A DNA stretch of 64,000 nt. Origin: Tigriopus japonicus (Eukaryota > Arthropoda > Copepoda > Harpacticoida > Harpacticidae). The stretch covers positions 8,163,960-8,227,959 of the forward strand of contig CM021317.1 in the NCBI GenBank assembly GCA_010645155.1, given 5' to 3'. Both the position numbers and the translations under genes were made by a program. A model generated the notes under the pieces. The model was not told the origin of the DNA, ran no database searches, and was given only the letters and a program-made list of their open reading frames with translations. Of the stretch, positions 1 through 11,825 are shown piece by piece; within the stretch, counting starts at the first letter, position 1; every line of letters begins with the position of its first letter.

Positions 1-3000
1 GCAGATCGGCAATCACCGTGTGAGATACTTCATGAAGACTAATTGGACCCGCGCTTCCCGATTTCGGTTGCAAGGATTTTAAGATCAATCTCGGATCATC
101 TTCCAGTTCTCCACCTCGTTTGTTCAGCAACGTCACGTCAACACGCAAGATGTCTTTCGCAACGTCAACGAAGAACTCAGGAGCTCGACAAGCTGCAGGA
201 GCTAAAGCTCGGAAGAGGTAATGTAGTTCTTTGTTGTTGGGGGTACTGGCATTCACTGTGCAAGTGCGGATCACTTTTTCCATGGTATGACGAAGGGTTT
301 CAGGGTCTTCCATGACGTGGCGTACCAGAAGAGTGGCCAGAGAGGGGAACCCATCAAAGTTTGAAGCTTGCGTCAATCCCAAGAGCATTTTCATACCACC
401 CAATTGGGAAAAGAGAACGGCTTGCTCAAAGTCTTGAGTCAGTCTGAGACAAAGTCTCATCACAGCGTTGAGAGCATGATGGTCGACGGGGATACCAATG
501 AGCGCCACGCATGACTCTAGAAGAGTTCTTTTGTCTGTGGATTTCAGGCCATCCATCACCTTTAGAAGGTCGTGGTCTGGTTGAGATCCACCGGTTGACG
601 AGGGTTCCTTGGGAGTTTCTGACTGATCCATGGGAGTGGGAGTGGGTGAATCTTCGTCCTCGTTGGTTGTGCTCGAGTCAGAGAGCTTCGTTTGCTCTTT
701 TATTGTGATCATCACGGGACGTCGGTTACCAGTTTCTTCGTTGGCCTAAAATTTAATCAAGAAATATCGTTTAAGATTCTTCTTCCCTTGAAAATAGGGT
801 TCATGCTTGTAGTTGATACTTACTTGTAACATGCTTCCAAACTGAATAGTGTACTTTCTCCGACCAGTTTGAATTTTGACACTCGTCTCACCTGCCCAAA
901 ACGCATCATCAATGGTTTTGTTATTAACAGCCATATAGTTGCACCATTTCCCGCTTGCAATATCGTAGTACTTCCAACTATGCGTACATATCTGGAAAGA
1001 TATCGAAGATACGTGAATTGAAGAGTACTTTCAAGATGAACGTTGTTGTAAAAATTCTTGTTGCTACTACTCACCTCTTTCAGCTGAGCACGCCTGTTGA
1101 TTCCCAAAATGACTTTCTCATGGAGATCAATAAATAATACCATGGGGGTCATCCATTTGGGAGTTTCCACTTCAAAGGGAGTCACCCCACCCCGAAGACC
1201 CTTGACAACCTTTTGAAATGTGTCCAAGAGCGTGGTCATGCTCGAAATCACGCGAGAACTATGAACCATTTTGGCACAAAGCATCTTACAGTCTTCGTAA
1301 AGCAATGTAAAAAGATGAATACGGGCAGCAGCTTGGGCAGCGACAGAGCTTGTAATCAGGTAGTCCATGCCGTTTTCAAACGATTTGTCGTTTTTGGCAT
1401 TCGCGTTAAGTTGGTCCAACACTTGACCCACCTCTTGACCCAGACTTCGCAGATGTGACTCTTTTATCAAAGGGCCATTTCTGTTGAACACGGCCACGAG
1501 CAAATCACACACTTTGAAAACGCAATCCGGCAGGGTGTCGATCAAGCTAAGACAGCCTTCAAGAGCATTATCGGCAAACTCGTCTAAGACGTGCTTTTCT
1601 AGAGGAGCAAATTCTTTTTCATCCATTTCTTCGTCTTCTTCTTCAAGAGCTTTTTTCGACGTGGATGGACCTGCCCTGGGTTCAGAATTGTCCGCGCTTT
1701 GACCATTGCCTCCACTGTCGAGTACGTTTTCACCCAGGCTTATGGCGATAGCCCGCATAAGTTCATCTTGATCGGCTACTCCAGGAATCGAAGCACTCTG
1801 AAAGCTACTTCCACCAGCCGCTCCACGGCTTTGACCCACCACAGGAACAGAAGGAGGAGGAAAGGGATTAGTTAACAGATAGTCCGTGGCTTGATCCAAG
1901 GAGCCGGTGCTTTGAATGGCTTCAATGCATCGCTCTCGAGGAAATCCCATGTCCATGAGTCTCTCTAGGTGCTCTGGATTGATATCGGGCTCGGCGAGCT
2001 CGGGCAAAGGGGCAGGAATGGGAATAGCCGGAGTGGCAGAACTGGGAGGCACGGCAGCAGGGGGTTCAGATGATGACGATGAAGCACTGCTCTGCAAGTT
2101 GTAGGCTTGCATCAGAGGTGTTCTCAGAGTAGGCCCACTGGAGGTGAGGGATGGAATTTTAGATGCACCGGGAATCGCAGCATTATCCTTCAGGAGCTTT
2201 TCTTCGATTAATTTTTCACCCTTGAGAATATGACAGAGGATGGCCAGAACGGACTCCGACATCCTGGGCCCATACAGCTTCAATGGTTTCTTACCCCACA
2301 ACATCATCACAGCTTTGAATGCGAGGCGATGGGTCCGAGCGATGTATTTGATTGGATCAAAGGGCTTGAAGCCTGGAGTTGGCTTGGACGGAAGAATATG
2401 AGGGGATTCCAGAATGGTTTTCGGATTTACCATTTTCTCCAGCAGTAAAAGCCACGAGTCTAGGAACTCTCCGGTTCCATCAGGCAAATCCGGATGCTCG
2501 AGACCCTCTTCGGAAGGTATCGTGCCACTACATGAAAGGGCCCAATAAAAAGTGTCGAAAAAAGCTTTTTGGCCCCCAGAGGTCATGAACTTCATCAGCA
2601 TGAGATGATAGGGGTATTTTTTCTCGTCAAACAACATTGGAGCCGTAAATCCCACAGAACATATGAAGAATGTGAGTCTGAACCTCGGAATCGGGGACGT
2701 GGATGGAGGATCCCAAGACAGGCCAGCAGCTAGCAGCTTGGTCAAGGACGAGGCTACTGCTCGGGCAGGCGGCGAGGGCGTGGCCGGAGTAGGGGGTATG
2801 GGCTGCCCTCTGCGTTGTCTCAAGGGAGAGCCAACACATAACTTCACCAATAATGCAAATAATTCGGCTAAAGCACGACCCAATCTTGAGGAGCCACTCA
2901 AAAGGGGTTTGATCTGCTTGATTTGGTGATGTAGGATTGAACTCGACTTATCTTTGGATTTCTCTCCAGCTGTTCCCAATGTAGAGCTTGTAGACGGGTT

Positions 3001-6000
3001 ATTGGCTGGTGTGCCATCAATGTCCATGTTCGCGATGTCAGGATCAGTACTTAGATTCTCCATGGCCGCAGTCACGCTAGCATTCGAGTCGGCAGAGGTT
3101 CCAGAGGCTGGAGAAAACGTCTCTTCGTTTTCTGTGGATTTTTCGATCGATGATGCTGAAGATGACTGATTATTGGATGCTGCACTCGAGCTTGAAGCGG
3201 CGGCAATTGCGTTCGTCCCGCTCGTTGTAGTGGTGGTAGAAGTAGTAGCAGTCGATGCCGTGGTCCTTAATGCGGACACGATTACAGAGTTGGCCGACAT
3301 GGGAGGTAATAGTTTGTCCATGTCGGCCTTGCCAAATTCAGATCCAGGGGGTAACGTATCTTCACTGCAAAGAGCCAATAGCACAGTGCTCTCCCAAACA
3401 AGAGAAGTGTACAATTTTGAAAGGCCCCGAAGAACACTCAGACCCAATTCCGATCCCCAATGGTCAATGGACATGGCTCGGATATCGCTCTGTCCGGTTC
3501 GACAAACGTGCACAAACATTTGGATGTAGGCATGGGCGGCTGACATATGGTGAAGAAGGGGCGTGGCTTGGGGATCCACGGTCGCCTCACTTATCACGGG
3601 AGAGGACACAAGTTCTCTTAAGAGGACACTGCCTCCGGGTGCCTCGAGCGGCGTGTGCAGAGGTTGGAGTTTTTTGAGAACCTCGTTCAACTGTAATAGA
3701 CCTTGATGAAGGACTAGGGGCTCATGGGCCAGGTTGAGGATGGACTTGGACACGGCAGCCACAGCCTGACAAGCCTGGTGTGTGGGAAAGTCGATAGGGA
3801 GATTGGGCAGACCCAGGATACCCATTAGAGGCTCGAGGCCTTTTTGCTTGACGAACTCACGACAATGATCATCGGTGGAGTTGTTGCTGAGGATGGCTTC
3901 CACAAATTTCATAACATTGTGAATGTAGTCCACGAGTGGTACTGGCTGCTTCTCGGTCAAAGGAGCAGGGGTCTGTTCAATCTGTTCAGCTTGACTTGTG
4001 TTATCCTGTGGCTGGTTGGTGCTGGTCTCGTCGTCTTCCTCCTCTTCTTCGTCAGAGCTACCCCCTTCATTGGTCGTCGTTTGAACTTCGGCGGGTGCGG
4101 GTGTCTCAGTCTTCGGATTAGCTTTCGAGCACACGTATTTCGGGTCACGGCCTAAAGCGCATAACTCTTCCAGGAGCTTGATGATAGCCGTAGTAGCGTT
4201 TTGTTTGAGACTGGGCTGGTGACGCATTAGTTCATCCATGGCGTTACCCAAGTTGGAAGCCGTATCACCCATAGGATCCGAGCTTCTTCTCCGTCGCATG
4301 GCGGGCAAGTAATCCGGAGATAAAAGCACCTTAAACAATCTCTCAAAAGGCTTGCACTCGACAAAGGCATTGAGCCCCCTCGTGTTGAGACAGAGGGCGC
4401 TGAACACATTGGGCAACGATCCTAATACTTCACGAGTGGCGGGTACATCCTTCACGAGGAGAGCGTGCAATACGACGTCAGTGAGACCCTTGTCTTGCAG
4501 CGACGAGAGTAAGGAAGGCTCTTGAAACACGTACGCGGTCACCACATCCGTCGCCAGGAGAAACAGGCTAGCCCCGTAATATTCGGCATTACTGATTATG
4601 TGTTTGAGGGAGTTGGGCAAGGACCCGTCCATCACGTGCCTGATACTATCCGAGAAGGCTGGGTCCTGAATGGCCTTTTTCAGGAAGTTTAACATGGATT
4701 TCAACAAAGCGGACCGTTGGGGAAGACACGTGACTCCGGGCACGGGTTCCGTTAAGTGGACTTCCTCCTCAACCACGGTCGAAGATCCCCCGGGCTTGGC
4801 ATCATCGATATCCATGATCCCCAAGTTGAGGGCATTGGGACTACTCGGGTCATCGGCAGCCGCGCGGGCAGCTTCTTCTTCGGCTTGCTGCTGTTCAAGG
4901 GCCTCGGCCAGTGAATCTCTCCGGCCCGAAGCGAGACGAATTTCATAGGGCTGTTGCTTACGACAATGTTCGACTTCCAGTTCCAAACGGTTGATGAAGC
5001 AAGTCATGCCGGCGTGGGTCTGAAAGCTCTGCATGTCCAAGTTGGTAATGAGGTCTATGACTCTGACCGCGCGGGTGACGAAAGTGATATGGTCTAGCTC
5101 GGTGCTAGGCCACTGGATCACTTTAAGCAGACTTTCAAGCATTCCGCAAGATACCAGAGCCTCTCCTCCAGCCTCATAGGAGGCCAAATGGTACAGGAAG
5201 CTGAACAAGGCCGTGGCCAGAGGTTGAGGGAAAGGCTGGGCTTCTTTCTTGTTAGCCGTGAGTGAGGTGATGCAATTCCGAACAAGGACGGGGAGAAATC
5301 CATGGTAAGAGGCCGCCCCGGTCACATCGATGATGGTGTTCAACTTCGGAAAATGAGGATTACGATCGAGATGGATAATGGACGTGAGGGCCTTTAATGC
5401 GGCGGCCTTGATCTCCATGAGATGGTCACCATTCATTTCGAGAACCTCGACCAACTCTTCCAGGAGACCGGAATACAGGAGACTTTGCACGTTCTCCGTG
5501 AGTTGATTGGTGTAGATTAACACGGACAAGGCCTGAAGTCGGGCTTGGACGCATTTGAGGCGTTTCTGATAATCGGGGAAAGAGGCGGCCAAGCGCAGAT
5601 ACGTAAAAAGCAGCATGCGACTCTCTTCCGGGACATTGGTGTACTTGACCAACAGATCATCCATGATCTCCGCCGGCGTCTGATTGAGGCGGTCCACTTG
5701 CTTGACGTGAATCAACGTAGTGACGATGGTACTGCAGGCGCCTTCGGATTTGGCGCGCCAACCGGCGTGACTTCCACCGGGGCCCGCGCTCGCACCCGAT
5801 TCCGGTTCGGGCACGGGTACTTCGCTATGATATTCAAAGTTGAGCGTGGTGGCACTCTCGGGAAACGCGTGAACGGGTCGGTCCGTGCAACATTGAGCCA
5901 ATCCGAACCCGTTTTCTCGCCCACCCCACGAGGACGCCAAATAGGTGAGTCGATTCAAGAGTCCCTGGCGTTTCTCGGCGTTGAGACGCGTGATGAAGTT

Positions 6001-6510
6001 GCTCCGTTTCGAGAACATGTACAACAAATTGAGCACGGCCAAAATCACGTCCAAATCGGAAGAGGCCAAAAGGGCCGTCAAATGCTCCATGGACGAGTAC
6101 AAGTGTCGCGAGAACGAGTGCTCAATGAGCAACGTGGTGAAATGGAGCGTCCAAAGGAGGAGCTCTTTCCGCTTAGCCGCTTCCCGGGCCGGACCTTCGG
6201 GCTGCGGGGGCGTGGCCAAGGCCGCATCCGCGGCCCGGGCCCAAGCTCCGCCGGGCAATCCGGGACGGGCCGAATCGGGCGGATGAAGCGGTTGGGCCGC
6301 GGCTTCGAGGACATCGTCGCACAAATCCAAGACCTCGATCCAGTGGAAAAGCTCGCACTTGCCGAAGATCCAGGTCTCGATGCGTTGGAGCTCTTGGAGA
6401 AACACCTCTTGTCCGGCTTGTCCGGCGGCCGTCAACCGCTCAATCAAGGCCTTACAATCCGGAGGCACCTCACTGCAGCTCTTCTTCAATTTCCCGCGGT
6501 CGATCTTCAT
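1..6510 (-). CDS. HUWE1: HUWE1-type HECT E3 ubiquitin ligase, N-terminal half (partial at window edge)
   Basis: Three coding exons are visible: 6510-1075 (1,812 codons, uninterrupted), 991-824 (56 codons) and 745 to the window start. Both introns have GT/AG ends and phase 0. The start reads MKIDRGKLKKSCSEVPPDCK, close to the conserved HUWE1 N-terminus. After it come the armadillo-like DUF908/DUF913 region (roughly residues 90-820), an acidic run (about 812-833), a Ser/Thr-rich linker (about 1073-1113), a UBA domain (about 1508-1547, with MGFPRERCIEAI), a UIM (about 1577-1593, DELMRAIAISLGE) and a WWE domain encoded mainly by exon 2 (SWKYYDIASGKW, then YTIQFGSM). In the family this is a very large ubiquitin ligase, about 4,400 residues in vertebrates, acting in the nucleus and cytosol on targets such as MCL1, p53 and histones. 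The catalytic HECT domain lies beyond the left edge. The 5.4-kb exon is unusually long for this gene. Confidence 0.95.
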
Positions 6511-7391
6511 GCTGGCTGGCGATCGTTCCTCGGTTCGTGAGTTCGTTCGGGGGTTCGAATCCCGCCCGAGGCAGGCGCTGCAGCAGCGGTTACGGGGACG
6601 AACACCCTGAAGCTTGACCGCGTTTTCTCATGATATCGCGGGAAAAACGGGCTGAAAACCGTCAAAATCGCGAGATTAGCCCGGGTGAAACGGGTTCGGA
6701 TGATCGAGGTCAAGCGAGCGAATGGCAATGAAGGATTCTTACCAATTGAAGACGGGCTAATAGACCGATGGCGGGTGGGTGAGGTACGAAAGAGGGCGTG
6801 CTATGAATGAATGCGAGCGAGGGGTCCGTCTTGAGAATGAATCCACGGGTGACTTTCGCCGTTGTCGTCTTCTTTCTCGTTGTTCTCCTTCTTCTTGTTC
6901 TTGTTCTTTCGTTCGTTCGTTCTTTCTTCCGTTCAACTACGTGATCGCAGGGACGCCAAAACCGAACCAGTTGAAAGCCAGAAAAAATAGGATATAAGCC
7001 AGATCTGAAAACTAGGCCGAGATTCATCCTAGAATCGGCTAAAGACACGGGTTATTAATCATTTAGAATGAGCGCACGTTCTGAGATTGCTCGTATGGCA
7101 AAGAGCGTGGTTTAAAATCATTTTTTTCTGAGAAACTATCGACTAATATAAATATTATTCGCGGCTCATGCCCTTGACCAGGGGCAATATTGTGAGCTTG
7201 TGTGGCTCTGATTGACTCTCGCGATTCATTTTACTATATATCTTTTGCTACATTAATGGGTCAACTCATTCCCAGACTCGTTTGACCTGGAAACGTTTCG
7301 AGTTGGCTACCCTGTCCTTGATTCAGTTCTTCTTGACGGGAACTCTGGAAGGTGCTCGCTCGCTCGCTCATTCCGTCACTCGTCGCTCGTG
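6511..7391. other. 5' flank of the HUWE1 gene
   Basis: This non-coding stretch lies upstream of the HUWE1 start codon and should hold its 5' UTR and promoter. I see no clear TATA box. It contains a short GTTC/TTTC-rich microsatellite at about 6896-6933 and another tetranucleotide tract (GCTC) near 7352-7370. Confidence 0.5.
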
Positions 7392-7399
7392 GTTCCCAC

Positions 7400-8116
7400 T
7401 AGTGATGTGACTTGGGCAAGTAATGAGTCATCACAAACACCCAAGAACAAGTTGTTGACAAGCATTACTTGGGCAATACACCAATACACTTCCCAAGCTC
7501 AAGGAACATTGGAAGATGCAGTTGCCGGCAGTTGCTCTTAGAAGATTTCAGATGCTTGCAGTGTGACTTGGAAGAAAAAAATGTCAAGTTGCATTTTCAA
7601 TGATCTTTTGACCTTAATAATTTAGCAATAAACAGTGGAAGTGAAACAAAAAATATTTTGATTTGGATAGCATTTGCAAAACCATGTTTTTTCTTTAGTT
7701 TCCGTTCTAAGCCACACATGAATACACTTTTCGGGCCAATCAAGAATGAGATTTAACAGTCACACTTGGGAACAAGCTCGGTCACTCAGAGTTGCTAGAA
7801 AAAAATATAAGATGCCAACTCTTTTTTTTTTTTGAAATATTCTCAAAAGCTTTTGCATTTCTCGATACAAAAGCTTTGAATTGTGTATTTTCATCTAAAA
7901 ATCCATCCTAACAAGGGCATGGGCCCTATTTCGCTGAAACTTTCTGGTTAATTGAAATTCTGATGCCGAAGGTTTAGTCTTCATTCCTAGCAAATTTGGC
8001 AAACCTGTAAGGTGGGAAAAATACTTGTACAAGCACCCAAGTAGACCCAAGTTTCGGCAAGTCCAAGGTACTGTACCGGACCGCTTGCCCAAGCTCCTGT
8101 TTGCCTCCCATCACTA
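7400..8116. mobile_element. Non-autonomous hAT element, 717 bp, TAGTGATG ends
   Basis: The left end is TAGTGATGTGACTTGGGCAA and the right end is its approximate inverse (CTTGCCCAAG, then CCATCACTA). The element is flanked by a perfect 8-bp direct repeat, GTTCCCAC, at 7392-7399 and 8117-8124. Inverted TAGTGATG ends and an 8-bp target-site duplication are hallmarks of hAT transposons. The interior has no long open frame, so it is a non-autonomous derivative that depended on a transposase elsewhere. Confidence 0.88.
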
Positions 8117-8154
8117 GTTCCCACAGAGCTTCTCCCCTTCTCGCTCTTCGGTCT

Positions 8155-8177
8155 TCTTTCTTTCTTTCTTTCTTTCT
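8155..8177. repeat. (CTTT)n microsatellite
   Basis: A run of about six TTTC/CTTT units, directly right of the hAT element. Confidence 0.8.
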
Positions 8178-8686
8178 CTCGCTCTTGGCCAGGTCTCATC
8201 TGTGGTCTCATCCGTCTCATCCTCTGCCAACAGCTTAGAGCCTAGTGTGACGTCTGAGGTACATGAATGAAATGGACTCAATGAGCTTAAATATAAAAGA
8301 TAAACCATAGAAACAACCCGGGTAATCCTAACGAGGAGCTTCTGAAATCATCTTTTGATTACATGCAGGTTTTTCAAACCTATTGGCACCCTCATTTGCC
8401 ATGAAATGCCATATAATTGTCACAGTTCTATAACAGGAAATGGTCATGCCTTCTCGGAAAAAACACCACGAGCCATTATAAAGTGTGTTTGAAAATACTT
8501 CTGAATGTTTACTGGACTTTAAATTGGATAAAAGTGTGCATGCTCTAATGATAATCTAGAAAAACAGGGTCGGCATTGTTTAATGGCCGACTCCCTGATG
8601 TTCGACTTCTAAGACTTGGTTTCCTCTGCCTCATCAGCCGAAAACTACAGAGAAGCTTGGACCAGGAATCATTGGACACACTAGGC
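8178..8686. other. Intergenic, nothing recognised
   Basis: Non-coding sequence between two transposon insertions. I see no gene or RNA here. Confidence 0.5.
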
Positions 8687-8914
8687 CAGGGGTCGGCAAC
8701 TAGTGAGCCAAGGATGGTCGTCGGTGAGACCAGAACTATGGGAAAAGTCCAAAATAATGGTCTCCCGAGCTAGCTATTGTACTGAAGCAGTGGGTCCAAA
8801 GCTCTTTGATCGCTATTTGTGGGCCCCTGAACCTACCAACGTCTGTCTTGTGGGCGCCTGACATCGCGAATCAAATTTCGTGGTCCACGACTCTAAAAAC
8901 GTTGCCGACCCCTG
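8687..8914. mobile_element. hAT MITE, 228 bp, CAGGGGTCGGCAAC ends
   Basis: The left end CAGGGGTCGGCAAC is mirrored by GTTGCCGACCCCTG at the right end, a 14-bp inverted repeat with hAT-type CAGGGG termini. The flanks CACTAGGC and CCATAGGC look like a decayed 8-bp target duplication (6 of 8 match). Interior phrases (GTGGGCCCCTGA, CCAAAGCTCT) recur in the element at 40161-40964 and in a fragment near 15 kb, so this is a small family in this genome. Confidence 0.82.
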
Positions 8915-8922
8915 CCATAGGC

Positions 8923-9908
8923 CCTGGTTTCCTGGATTTCTTCATTCAGGGTTACGGTTTTTAAATCACAGCTCCCAGTGCATGATCGATGAAATGAAGC
9001 AATCCAAATCGGAAACCTGGATCAAAAAGTGCGCCTTAAAAACTTTCTCAGCTCGCAAGTAATTGTTCAGCACACCTGGTTTAGCAAATGGTTAGCATGA
9101 ACATCACAATTTATGAACGAAAAAGGTGTTTTCCCTTCCCGACAAAATTATGTCAAACTCAGGGGTAGGGGTGCAGATTTAAGTCAAATAAGATTTTATG
9201 CCCAAAAACGTGTTTCTTCGCTATTTGCTAGCTTTAAAAGTTTATTTGCCATTTTTGGGCAAACTTTTATGCTTTTGTGACAATAATGATGACTTAACAT
9301 CGCAATAAAGACCCTTACAAAATGAACAACTCACTATTTGAGCAAGCCTTCTTATTAAGGCAAAGTAGAGCTTTGATCAAAGAGAAAAGTGACTATCAGC
9401 GCTATCATGAGGTAGAAACGGTTGTGGGTGCTTCTGTTAAATTTTGGTCTTAATTTGTGATTACTCAGCGTGAATCTTTGATTTTAAACACAATAATATC
9501 GTAGCTGAGCTCCAAAAGATTCGTAATATGAAGAATAATCAACTTTAAGATCAAAGCTGTAATTTAAGCAACAAGTTGAAGTTGAAGATTGTTTTGAAAA
9601 TAAGGGATTATCCATGTTTTGCCTTCATGTAGTGGGGATTTTCGTAACCTTTGGTTAAATTTCTTGATTTGCTTGTTTAGAAAGCACAATATTTCAACGC
9701 AGCGCAAATTTGTCTCTATTCAGATTAGACATATAGAGCTTACAGAATGAATAAACGTGGAGGTCATTACAATGTTCTATTCTATATTCTAATTATACAT
9801 TCTACTTACTTAATTCGGCTCTATTACATTTCTATTGGAATCGTGTTTTTGTAAAAATTTGATCAAATTCTCAAAATAATGGTAAAGGCGGATTGATTAA
9901 AATTTTTT
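8923..9908. other. Intergenic, AT-rich, nothing recognised
   Basis: AT-rich non-coding sequence. I see no gene, RNA or structured repeat. Confidence 0.5.
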
Positions 9909-11368
9909 ATAGGGACAGGAAGTTCAGACGAATAAAGCTGACAAATTAAATGAAAAAAACACGAATAGAATTGCCTGATTCGATGAAAAAAGACGAATAA
10001 AATTGACTGATTAAACGAAAAAAGACGAATAGAAGTTCCCATAAGACGAAAAAAACGAAAAGAATACTTGTAAGATGTAAAAATCGGATCAATTTCCCAA
10101 AACGGCGAATGAAACTGGCTCATAAGAAAGAGGAAAAAGTTTAAAACTGCTCCCACAAAATAGACGAAATGTATGTCCTTATAGAGAATGTGAACTAAAT
10201 ATATCGGTGTAACAATTTTCCCCCATAAGTGGAGACAAACAAAAGGGAGGTAAAAGCTCAAAGTCAATCACATATTGGTCACATATTGATAATCATTTTA
10301 CAATTGTCATCTTAAGTATGCAAAAGTAAATTATCCTAACCAGAACATTAGCTTTATGTAAAGTCACTTGACGTAACTGTCTTTAGTGATTTATACGCAC
10401 TTATTTCTTGACCAGGTTTAACAAACCACCCCACCCAGTACTTGCTTATCTTCTCATTTTGGCTACCCTACTGTTCCTCTGCACTTCGGCCTAGCTGACC
10501 AGCACAGATATGAGGATAAAAGGGCTAGATTTCACTAGATTTGGAATTGTTCACAACCTCTATTGATGGGGACCAATCTGTCTGCTTGTGCAAAAACGGC
10601 GAAATCTAGAAAATTTAAAAAAGGAAGTACCTAATGAGCAGGAATTAACCAGTAGTACATATGTCAAATAAAAACCAAGAGTTAAAAATGCCTCTTTTAA
10701 AGGAACGTTTTCAGTAGAGCTCTCCTTAAAATCAGATTTACAGATCCAATAATGGTTCTGATGGCCAGAAAGCTTTTTCAATCCAATTTTAATCTTTTCT
10801 TTCTGTGTCTGTCAAGCAACTCTACGAGTACAAGTTAATTTTTAAGTGTGGATTGTATTTTGTTTGCGCAAAACCGCAACTGACAATCAAATTATTACAT
10901 TGGCCTGTTATTGGCGGGGTTGAATTTTCTTCGTTCGAAGTTTTTATTTGCTTGGAAAATTGAAAAATACGCTTAAAGAGCTTGAAATCTAAGAAAATCC
11001 AAATTAGACAAAAAATGACGAATAAAATCCAAATTAGACGAAAAAAGACGAATAAAATCCAAATTAGACGAAAAAGACGAATAAAACTCAAATTAGACGA
11101 AAAAAGACGAATAAAATTCAAATTTGACGAAAAAAGACGAATAAAATCCAAATTAGACGAAAAAAGACGAATAAAATCCAAATTAGACGAAAAAAGACGA
11201 ATAAAATCCAAATTAGACGAAAAAAGACGAATAAAATCCAAATTAGACGAAAAAAGACGAATAAAATCCAAATTAGATGAAAAAAAATCGCAACGAATAA
11301 AGGTCAAAAAGACGAAAAAAGATGAAAAAAGACGAATAAGTTTACTCGTCTAAAGTTCCTGTCCCTAT
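9909..11368. mobile_element. 1.46-kb element with 28-bp terminal inverted repeats and internal GACGA-rich arrays
   Basis: The left end ATAGGGACAGGAAGTTCAGA returns inverted at the right end (TAAAGTTCCTGTCCCTAT), about 25 of 28 positions matching. Degenerate GACGAATAAA motifs occur just inside the left end (9925-10055), and a regular 30-bp satellite of the same vocabulary fills the right side. No coding capacity survives. The target duplication is unclear (at most 2 bp), so I cannot name a superfamily. Confidence 0.6.
10990..11285. repeat. 30-bp tandem repeat array (about 9-10 units)
   Basis: The units combine GACGAAAAAAGACGAATAAA with a TCCAAATTA spacer. The period is 30 bp, with a few one-base indels and substitutions at the left side and very uniform copies from 11125 to 11270. 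Open frames across it on both strands are translations of the repeat, not genes. Confidence 0.9.
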
Positions 11369-11454
11369 TTGAAGGTTACGGCTTTCCAAAAAATTAATGT
11401 CTTTACTCAACAATTGCAGGAAAACGTAATTTGTTACGGTTATGCCATGACAGG

Positions 11455-11817
11455 CAGGGTGGGCATTTGATTTTTGGACATTTTGTCCACCCCTGTCCAA
11501 AAGGTGTCCAAAAGTTTATTTCTCCAAGTAATGTTCCCATTGATACAACTATTTTTGTTTAAGTACACAACCATGCATTCTTTAGAATTCAATTACTTAT
11601 GTAGTGCAACTGGTTTTTCGTCTGATTTGTACAACTTTCTTTTACGTTTGTTGGACTTTTGGACACTTACGGACATCTTTTGGGGATTTTTGGACACCCT
11701 CTGGGTATTTTTGGACACCTTCTGGGTATTTTTGGACACCTTCTGGGTATTTTTGGACACTTTTGGACACTTTTGGATACTTTTGGACACTCTCGATGTC
11801 GAAAAATGCCCACCCTG
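11455..11817. mobile_element. hAT MITE, 363 bp, CAGGGTGGGCATTT ends
   Basis: The terminal inverted repeat is CAGGGTGGGCATTT at the left and AAATGCCCACCCTG at the right. A perfect 8-bp target duplication, ATGACAGG, lies at 11447-11454 and 11818-11825. The interior is built from 21-bp units (TTTTTGGACACC plus TTCTGGGTA, about 11690-11760) and 10-bp TTTTGGACAC units, so it expanded internally by tandem duplication. The open frames reported across it are repeat translations. Confidence 0.9.
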
Positions 11818-11825
11818 ATGACAGG

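Noticed and set aside
5545..6540. 331-codon open frame on the plus strand
   Set aside because: It lies antisense to the HUWE1 N-terminal exon. Its length follows from the codon bias of the real gene and its translation resembles nothing.
10990..11285. CRISPR-like array
   Set aside because: The repeats are contiguous 30-bp units without variable spacers, and the genome is eukaryotic.
10822..11353. Open frames of 123 and 161 codons on both strands
   Set aside because: They are translations of the 30-bp satellite (period divisible by 3), with no gene-like start or signals.
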